A DNA stretch of 64,000 bases from Phlebotomus papatasi. Lineage: Eukaryota; Arthropoda; Insecta; Diptera; Psychodidae. The position numbers and the translations under genes were made by a program. Below are positions 56,159 to 64,000 of the stretch, piece by piece. The stretch covers positions 49,662,627 through 49,726,626 of the forward strand of contig NC_077223.1 of assembly GCF_024763615.1 (NCBI RefSeq), written 5' to 3'. Each line of letters begins with the position of its first letter. The stretch's first letter is position 1. The notes below the pieces were generated by a model, which saw only the letters and a program-made list of their open reading frames with translations, was not told where the DNA came from and ran no database searches.

Positions 56159-56509
56159 CAGTAGACTCTCACAAATTCGGCTCTTTTAAGATCGGGCTAC
56201 TTTTTAATTCGGGCAGCGGGGTTACATTTGAAAAAAGTTTGTTGTCATTTTTCAAGTTTGATTATGATTATCAAATGAATCAAATATGCTCAAATTTGGC
56301 ATGGTTTGTCTTAACTTTGATGTGATTTTGCATTATTGAGGGATTTTCATGCAATTTACGTTATATAAGAGTGTGTAAACCGTGTAAACTCAATATATAT
56401 ATGCACATGAATAAAAAATCGTTGCATTTCAAAAACTTTGTCGTCCGAATTTCTGTCTAATTCGGCTGACATTTCGGTCCCATATGCGCGAATTTGAGAG
56501 AGTCTACTG
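56159..56509. mobile_element. MITE with CAGTAGACTCTC ends
   Basis: TA-flanked; cagtagactctcacaaattc and gaatttgagagagtctactg; 351 bp. Confidence 0.8.
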
Positions 56510-56859
56510 TACGCCTGAATATATACTATTTTGCGACGCGGGAAATTTGAAAACATTTTGCTACTTTTTCAGAATAAAACTTTAATTTCCTTTATTAAAG
56601 TATTTTTTTTTGAATATTCTAACCATTTATTGAAGAACTCTGTCTGGCCAAAAAGTACTGTTTGTTAATAATGCTTTTCTATTAAACAGTTGAATCTTTT
56701 TGTTTAAACTACTTTTACTCCGCGCGAAATTCGTTCTACGGCAGATTTATTCAAAAGAAAGCCCCGCGGGTATGCAAATTTTCTCGATGCATAATGCCAT
56801 TTCGTGCGTTTTTTTCGGTCCCGAAAATGTGCATAATCCCGGGATTGAGTGTAATCTCT

Positions 56860-57260
56860 AAAACATATCCAAAAATGAAAAAAATCGCACGACGCGTTTT
56901 CGAGCAATCCCAAAAAACATGATTTTGGAGGAGAAGGGGAAAGGTGGGAGGAAATGAGGGGCATGTTAACGATCCTTGGGTCGACTTATGGAGGGGGCCC
57001 CCGAAGGTCCCAAGTCGCTATCCGCAACCGTTAGGCCTTTTGAGCTGACGAAAGCCGGACGGACAGACGGACAAACAGCGTGACGAGATTTCTCAGAAAT
57101 CGTGTGAAACATGAAGATTCGTTGACAAAAGTGGTCTCCGGGGGGTGGAAGGCGGAAATTTGGGGGGGGGGGGTGAAAAAATTGAGGGATTATTGCTCTC
57201 ACCGTGGAGTTCGAGCAATAAAGGATCGCAGTGTTTGCAACTACCCCGTGGACCCCGTGT
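56860..57260. repeat. Repeat fragment with G-run
   Basis: The start (ccaaaaatgaaaaaaatcgc, cgcgttttcgagcaatccca) also occurs at 50400-50460. It includes a short ggacggacagacggac tract at 57057-57072 and a run of 12 G near 57162-57173. Class unknown. Confidence 0.5.
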
Positions 57261-57592
57261 TTAATATTGCCCCAGTTTCTCCTAAAACTGAAACTAATAC
57301 AATGATCAAAACAGCATTTTGAGTTCATAAATGATTTGAAATATTGAGTTTTAAATTAACTTTAAGAATGAGTTGATCACCACCGGCGGCCTATAGATCT
57401 TATAATTTTCTTTTATGACACAGGATGTCATTGGTCATAAAAGGGTTAAACTGTAATTTCCTCAATTTCATAACGTTGATATCTAACTAATACATCTAGA
57501 GAGAGTCAATCCCTAGTATGAAGTTGATTACACCCACATTTTGTAAGTGGGCTACAAGTCTTAAATTTCCTAAAGGCTCAAATAGACTCAGG

Positions 57593-57803
57593 CCGGCTTC
57601 AGACCTAAGGTTTAGTCCAGTTCTCGATGGTCTCCAAATTCAAAATACAAACCAATTTTATTGGTTTTTCAAAATTTAATTGATCACTTTACCCATGTTG
57701 ACCAATCTTAAATGATAATTTTTTTTTTTTTAAAATCTTGATTAAGAAAAAATTAGCGAAGTTAAGCCATATGGCTAAACCTTAGGTCTGAAACCCGTAT
57801 AAG
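57593..57803. mobile_element. MITE (copy of 4076-4292, nested)
   Basis: ccggcttcagacctaaggtt at left and aaccttaggtctgaaacccg at right. It splits the host phrase cagg-ctga; agg on both sides may be the duplication. Confidence 0.7.
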
Positions 57804-57917
57804 GCTGATCTTTGAGAATATTAGCATGTAAAATGTAGCAATAAATATTCAATCCAAATTGTCATACACTGAGGGATTTTGCCGTAAGACTTATACTCGT
57901 TATACTCTAGATCTAGA

Positions 57918-58123
57918 CACACTTACGACTTAAGCCGAGAGGCGGCTTAACGAAATTATAATCAAATTAATAATTAGATTACATTTCCATCAGTTTCTGA
58001 CTAATCCGTCTCTCGGATTAAGCCGAGAAACGGCTTAGTGGGAAGCTTTTGAGAATTTAGTCAAATCATTATTTTGATTATAAACATGTTAAGCCGTCTC
58101 TCGGATTAAGTCGTAAGTGTGAC
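57918..58123. mobile_element. MITE with ACACTTACGACTTAAGCCG ends
   Basis: cacttacgacttaagccgag and ctcggattaagtcgtaagtg mirror each other; aagccgagaaacggctta and similar palindromes repeat inside. Confidence 0.75.
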
Positions 58124-58591
58124 CACGGCATTAGTGGGAAACTGATGGGAATAAAGTCTAATCATTCTTTGTTTTTTTTATTATAATTACATTAAGCCGG
58201 TAGGTCTTTTCGTCTAAGCCGCATGGCTCTCAAAGTCCATAGGATACTCGATTAATGATCCTTTGCATAAATTTCCTTGGCCTAATCGTTTATTGTCAAA
58301 ATTTACAGGCTAAATATTCTAAAGGATCAGCTTGAATATATTTGGGTCCTAAGAGTATTGACCTTAATTAAGGTTTAACTGTGCCATTCTTCCACATTAG
58401 ACCCTATTTTTAGCTTTTAAAACTTAAAGAAAAAAATGTTCTTCGCAAGAATTTAAGGAATTAAGTTTTTATATTACATTATTCACTAACAATTTATTAG
58501 TATGCAGTTCAGTACATCATAGTAAAAGTTATCCTTTAGTAGTCCTGGAGAAAACAGGATAATATCAAAGGTTTATGACCTCAAGAGATAT

Positions 58592-58948
58592 TTATAAATA
58601 TTTACAATTTAGTAAGAAGTGAAAACTAAAAATATCTTGTGCCACAGAATGTCTTCTTATGGCTTTGATTGCAGAAAATTCTTTACTTTTTCTGTGAAGG
58701 CCAAAGACAGGTACATTGACAAGGAGGGAATCATTTTTTGAATCACAGAATTCATGCATGTAAATGGGGAAAGAGAGATGAGCACGAACAAAATGAATTT
58801 CTCTGGGAACAGCACAAATTATTCGAGAGCCTGGTGAATGTCCGATACACGTGGCAACAGACACATAAGATAAGAATTGGACGTCTTTTGCCATTTTACG
58901 CAATCTCGGGATCGCCAACTTCTCATCGAGTTCCTCACAATTTTTCAA
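58592..58948 (-). CDS. Unassigned 118-aa open frame
   Basis: An uninterrupted frame starts MKNCEELDEKLAIPRLRKMA and contains a hydrophobic middle with several Cys and His. It lies in non-repetitive sequence slightly richer in GC than its surroundings. The plus strand is also open over 58738-59022. I recognise no family and see no splice-joined partner exon, so it may be a chance frame. Confidence 0.2.
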   Translation of the reverse strand: MKNCEELDEKLAIPRLRKMAKDVQFLSYVSVATCIGHSPGSRIICAVPREIHFVRAHLSFPIYMHEFCDSKNDSLLVNVPVFGLHRKSKEFSAIKAIRRHSVAQDIFSFHFLLNCKYL

Positions 58949-61354
58949 GTATTTTCACAGAAAATCACCGCAAAATGCGACAAATTACTTCTGAAAGGGA
59001 ACGGAAATGTGTTGAAAATTAAACAAAAGTACTTTAAAGGAATTTCAAGGCATATTCTCGCTTCAACTTAAAGAGATTTCTCATGACGTGTCATGGAGAA
59101 AGAGACAAGTTTTTTTTTTCGTACTTTCAACTACTGCACAGCACACACAAAATGCTATTTTGAGACGCTCACGAGACCCGGGGAAAGTCAATTAATATTC
59201 AAAAATGTAGAATTATATCGAAAGGGTCTATAGGTGAAAAATACTCACTCTACTGCTCTCCAGTAAGTCCGGTTTAGAATAAGATCAAGTTCACAAATCC
59301 AGCTTGAATCAGCGCTACGTGTCAAAATCCTGAAAGCACGTCGTACAAGATATCTTATTAAAAAACGAACTAAATAGTCACAGTTTCATGCTAATTCACA
59401 TATAAATCGAACAAGTGATAGGGGGTAAATGGAAATAATTATATAATTAATGAGAAACGCACCGGGAGACTTTGAAATTTCCTCAAAATATGCTGCGATG
59501 CAATGAGAAAAATTAATTCCTCACAGACAAATCGATGAAGTCGATTAAAATTGACTTTTTGAACAGCGCCAACATCGAACGCCGGCAAAGACATGAAATC
59601 CACCTATGACTAACTTCACACTCTAGAATTGCCGGGTTAGCTAGTATTATTTTACGCGTCGTAAAAATTTGTATTCAAAACCTTCAAAACCTATTTTTTT
59701 TTCAAGTTAAAAAACATTATTATAGAGAATGAAAAGATGGATTATGACGTGCTATTTCCATGGAGAAATTTTTTAAAAATTTGTATGAAAATTCACTATT
59801 CGATATAAAAAAGGTTCTTTTATGAGAAAAGTTGAAAAAAGTTGAATTTGAAAAAATTTTTCAAAAACAAAAAAAAACTTTGTTAAGAAATATCTAGTAC
59901 AATCAGTACAATTCACCAAAAAATGCAGAATTGACGTTCGGGTCGCGAATATACTTCATAATCCTAATTGATCATTCTTTAAAGGGGCATACCGCATACC
60001 CTTACCTCGCAATATTTGGAGATAAGACTATGGTCATAGTCCATAGCATGGTTCATTTTGTAGGTATTGGTAGATTATTAGATGGCAGATTTCATGAGAT
60101 TTCACCGTGGTCTCCATCTAGAATAGGCGGAAAAACGTGAAATTTCATGAAATTTGACATCTTATTACCGAAACCCAAGTCAAAAAAGACTCTTAAGTGT
60201 TTGGGAAGTTAACGATATTCTTCTGAAAATTCACAAGTTTCGCGTTTTAATTTTCGATAACGGTTTAACCGGCTTAACCGCTCTTAATGAAATTTGGCTC
60301 AAAGTCCACCTACGAATTAAATTGCTTCATCTGGTAATTTCCAGACTAATTAAATGCTTTTTAAAGTCATCCAGCATTACAGTGTAATAAAATGAGAATT
60401 TTTTCGTGGTATAGGAAATCCACGGTATTTTTTGAGTAATCTGTGTCGCCTGAACATATCTCCCGATGAAACTTATAGACGTTCACGCCAAGATTCTATT
60501 TACGAAACTTGTTTTTTTTTTAATAACGGTATATTGTCGGTTGTTTGTGTCAAAGAATAATTTCTAAAGGAGAACTTAAAGTAAATTTGTCTATAAGAAA
60601 CCATATCTTTATCTCTCCATTTTCATTGTATTTTTTCTAGCTTTTCCTCAAATATCATGAAAAGGATTGTGTGTAACGGCATGTCCCCTTCACAGAAATA
60701 TTTTTCTTCAAAAAGAGATAGAGTTGTTGAAGATCATAAGCTTGAAAAAGGTACCGTTATCAAAAAAATATTAACAAAAGGTCCAGAATGAAATAACAAG
60801 AATGAACATTCTTGTCTTCAAGAATGAACTTTTGAACAACGGTATATTTTAGGATCGTACGATTTTCAGAGGCCTTATCTCTTTTTTTTTTAAAGAGAAT
60901 ATTTCAGTATAGGACACACTTCCCTACATGCAATCTTTTTCATAAATTTGAAGGTTTTTCAAAGTTTTATTAGGAAAATCTGGAAAATTGCAGGGAAATT
61001 AAGTGATATGGATACGGTTTACTCTAAGAAAATCTCCTTTAAGCCTTCCTTTATAAATTGTTTTTTTGACGTCAACAATAAAAGATAAACCAAGTACGGG
61101 AAACCATCCAACGGATAACGTCCCGTGTTTCGTTTAATAAAGAGAAGAAAAAGAAGAACAAAAGGGTAAAAAACACAAGTTTTATTAGATAATTCAACCC
61201 ATTTCTTAGGCATGTGGCTTATGCTCTAGTTCCTTTCCTACATACTTTGAGGCTGCTCCCGGAACAAAAGTTGTTGCCTATGTCAATGCCTATTCAATGA
61301 TATAGGTCTAATTCGTGGCGATATGTTGAACAGTTTTGCCCATTGTCCTTTTTA
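58949..61354. other. Intergenic, no recognised feature
   Basis: AT-rich, with scattered chance frames. I see no repeat copy shared with the rest of the window and no coding homology. Confidence 0.45.
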
Positions 61355-62488
61355 GTTAACCCCTTAACACTTTAAAATCCGAGCCAAAAAATTACGTGAA
61401 ATACCAAACTGGTTTAAAATGCCAGTGCAGATATTCTCAACAAAAAATCAGTTTTCAATAGTTTTTTATTTTGTAAGACTTCTACAGTAGTTCTAGGACT
61501 CATAAATTCATTTTCCAATATATATTCCCATTTTCTTGTCTTTTTTTATATAAATTTTCTGAAAATTGACAAAAATGAAAAAGTTACTTTTTACAGATTT
61601 TTGTAGTAAAAAGCCAATTTCTATTAAATTTCTTTTTCCTAGCAATTTGGCAAGGATCTTAGAACACATATCTATATATCGTCGGTTGCCTCAGCAACTG
61701 TGCTAACTGCATCTGCTTTGTGTCTGCATTCATTGCAAACGCCGCGCAGCGATGCGTTGCTTACAACGAATGCTGACACAAAGCAAATGCAGTTAGCACA
61801 GTTGCTGAGGCAACCGACGATATTTACCTATAAAATTCTCAAATTCTCGTATAAAGTTTGCGCTTTTGTTTAAGAAAATTTTCTGTGAAATTCTAACAAG
61901 GAATCGAAAAAGAAAAACAAAGTGTAACGTGAATATTCACATTATTTTTCTTTACAATAGCACTGTACTACAATTCTAGGTCTTATAGTATTTAATTTTT
62001 AACACTTTCACGTATTTTTTGCGATTTTTTTGAATAATGACAAAAGTCAAAAATGTTAACATTTTTTAGGTTATGTAGTATAAGCCATTCAAATGTCCAT
62101 TTATGATGCCAACTCCATATAAAAAAGGTGGCATTTTACGCCAATTTGGTATTCTACGCCCATTTTTTGGTTTTCTCCCAATTTTTTTAAATATTAGAAA
62201 AATTATCAACTATTTTTTTCTACTAAACGAGAGCTAATTAAATTCTCCATACATTCGTGTTATCACTTTAGCATTATATTGAATAGAATTCCTACTATGA
62301 AGCTCCAAACTTAAAATTGGAGTAAAATGCCACTTTGGGTTTTTAAGTATTAGGGACGATAGTGGCACCACCGGTGTCCCGATTTTTTTTCCTACGGCCT
62401 TCCAAAGTTATGTTTTGTACTAAGATGTCAGAAAAAGTGATTTTGTCTGACCCTGAATTTTTTACCCTCTCCTCTTTAAAGGGTTAAC
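61355..62488. mobile_element. Possible DNA element with short GTTAACCC ends
   Basis: gttaaccccttaacacttta at left and tctttaaagggttaac at right are short imperfect inverted repeats. tttaaaatgccagtg-type and taaaatgccacttt phrases recur near both ends. Only one copy is in the window, so the call is weak. Confidence 0.3.
61679..61820. mobile_element. 142-bp GC-rich hairpin
   Basis: TA-flanked; about 65-nt arms starting tcgtcggttgcctcagcaac, the outer 34 nt perfect, the rest with few mismatches. Much richer in GC than the surroundings. It may be a tiny MITE or a hairpin RNA source. Confidence 0.65.
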
Positions 62489-63339
62489 TTCATCATAATT
62501 ATCCCTTTAATTTTAATTCATAATTAATTTTAGATTTAAAAAATACACCGATTTTTTTACAGTTTTCAAATTTTACATCACTGTATTTAATTACGTGTAA
62601 TAAATCAAGAAGCTGTCTAGAAAAAATTTAGAACCAATCCGTCAAATTGCAACACTGACCTTCATTTCACCTTCTGTGTTTGGTGAAAAGTCTTACAGCT
62701 CCAGTGATCTTTCTCACTTCCGTTGTTAAACTTCGAGAAAAGTTATCTTGTACCATCTCATCTCCACAATCATATCACCTGCTTTGCGGTATCTTCATCA
62801 TTTGTGAGTATTCTTTTTCATATTCGTAGTTATATTGATTTTTTTGGTGTTTTTTTTCGCCATTTGCCGTGCAACAGAAGTACCGAAACCGAAAGGTTCA
62901 CGCCTTATTTTAAAAATCTCCTTTTTTTTACTTAAGTTTACTAGATCAATGGAAAATTTTGCAAAAAATAATTGTATAATTATGTGAATAAATCGGTTTG
63001 AGTGGGTAGAAATATTATAATTGTTCTATGTCGGCAAAATTCTTTAACCTTGAACACCCTCCTGAAGGAGAGTCTAATTTTCATAATCCGGGAATTTGTT
63101 TCTTAATTTGCAGTCTCTTATCTTCATCTTTTAAACGGGCTTTAAATTTATTAAATTTGCTATTATCATAACTTTTTTTTCTTTAATTATGGATATATCG
63201 CAGAAGTTATTGGCTGATCGCAACATTTTTTCAGATGGTGCAATTAAAAAAAAACTATGTTAAAGAATCTTGGTCTTTATATCGTCTTTATAGTCTTATA
63301 GAATAATAATAATTTTAAGTACAAATTGTTGAGAATTTT

Positions 63340-64000
63340 TTACCAGCACCAACATGAGCAACTTTCGGAATTTTCTTCATCAGCAGCATAATTATTCGTG
63401 ACTCCAACAACTGAAGCTCGAACAGCCTCATGAATGACTAGTTGGACATTTTTATGAGTTTTTGCGGAACTCTCAATAAATATATTTGCATTTATCCTCT
63501 TCCGGAGGGCTTCCCCTTCTTTTGTAGTCACCGCATGCGGTGTCTTCATATCCTCTTTTGTCCCTACCAGAACAATCGGTATGTTTGGTTGCGAACGTCT
63601 CAGTTCTGGAATCCATTTGAGTTCAATATTGTCAAAAGAAGTGCGTTCGGGAATCGAATAACACAATAAAAAGGCATCAGCCTAAAATGAAGAATAATTA
63701 TATGGAACTGTATTTGATGAAGCAAAAAAAAAACTTCATTTTAATTACTCGTTTGTAGAAAGTTTGACGTATTTTATCAAAATCCTCCTGACCGGCTGTA
63801 TCATACAGCTTAACGTAATACAGTATATTGTCCACAGTCAGCTCGATTTCCTCCTTCTCGAAGCTTTAGAAGACATGCAATAATTCAACAATTTAAGCAC
63901 TCTTATCAATCTTTTGAAATATTAGCAATAACTCACATTGTGGCCTGATAAGTTTCCTTGAAGGACCCATCGGTATAGGCGAAAAGAAGAGATGTTTTCC
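63340..64000 (-). CDS. Divergent Rho-family small GTPase, 3' three exons (N-terminus outside window)
   Basis: Exons on the minus strand are 64000-63937 (partial), 63863-63749 and 63681-63340. The reading gives the end of the P-loop GKTSLLFAYTDGSF, switch I TYQATIFEKEE, the G3 motif YDTAGQED, Rho-like FLLCYSIPERTSF, G4 VGTKED and G5 ESSAKT. FLLCYSI, WIPEL and the spacing mark a Rho rather than Ras or Rab protein. The Rho insert helix after TKxD is missing or very short, as I recall for fly RhoL, the closest match by eye. The tail ends CSCWCW: a Cys is at position -4, but aaX would be W-C-W, which is not a normal prenylation box. The donor at 63748 (gtaatt) is weak. Exact orthology is not settled. 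Confidence 0.88.

Larger units (their letters stand above)
57566..58360. repeat. Inverted-repeat element of the 22262 family, with nested MITEs
   Basis: ctcaaatagactcagg at left and caggctaaatattctaaagg at right as at 22262-22825. It is interrupted by MITEs at 57593-57803 and 57918-58123. Confidence 0.6.

Noticed and set aside
56966..57328. A 120-aa frame.
   Set aside because: It lies across repeat sequence and a 12-G run; no family is recognisable.
1..64000. CRISPR arrays, bacterial operons, rRNA genes or viral insertions.
   Set aside because: No regularly spaced identical repeats with unique spacers, no rRNA-like blocks and no viral protein motifs were seen; the tandem arrays present are minisatellite or transposon ends.

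Overview
The window looks like a piece of an insect nuclear genome, most likely a lower dipteran (mosquito, midge or sand-fly grade). The DNA is AT-rich, the genes have small GT-AG introns as well as introns of several kilobases, and the best-recognised proteins (Collier/Knot, vigilin/Dp1, proteasome beta-4, TTC19) read like fly orthologues. I cannot fix the species from the sequence alone. No bacterial, viral or organellar genes were seen.

Layout. 1-21468 (+): the 3' two-thirds of a collier/knot (EBF/COE) transcription factor gene. Nine coding exons run from 6890 to 21468; the earlier exons must lie left of the window. Its introns are packed with small inverted-repeat transposons, SINE-like sequences and minisatellites. 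21469-26415 is intergenic with a large dispersed repeat. 26493-27161 (-) is the 20S proteasome subunit beta type 2 (fly Prosbeta4) and 31563-32702 (+) is TTC19, a mitochondrial complex III assembly factor. They are head to head, and the 4.4 kb between their start codons is almost wholly nested transposon sequence. 36784-52740 (-) is a complete vigilin gene (six coding exons, about 1241 aa, about 15 KH-type units), with three introns of 3.5-4.7 kb full of transposons. 54122-54788 (-) is a glutathione-peroxidase-like protein whose catalytic residues are mostly replaced. 63340-64000 (-) is the 3' part of a divergent Rho-family GTPase. 55000-63300 is otherwise repeats and unassigned DNA.

The genes are housekeeping or developmental and do not form an operon or pathway together. 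Shared points are mitochondrial or proteostatic upkeep (Prosbeta4, TTC19), RNA binding (vigilin) and transcription (Collier).

The most unusual content is the repeat landscape. Two giant palindromes (1.65 and 1.6 kb, arms near 780-800 bp, TA target duplications) are present. One starts 10 nt inside a vigilin intron, directly beside the 5' splice site; the other carries two head-to-head copies of a Tc1-like transposase N-terminus. Many smaller TA-flanked MITE families sit around them, several nested inside one another, and one element has ends built of expanded short tandem repeats. The other main finding is the GPx-like pseudoperoxidase.
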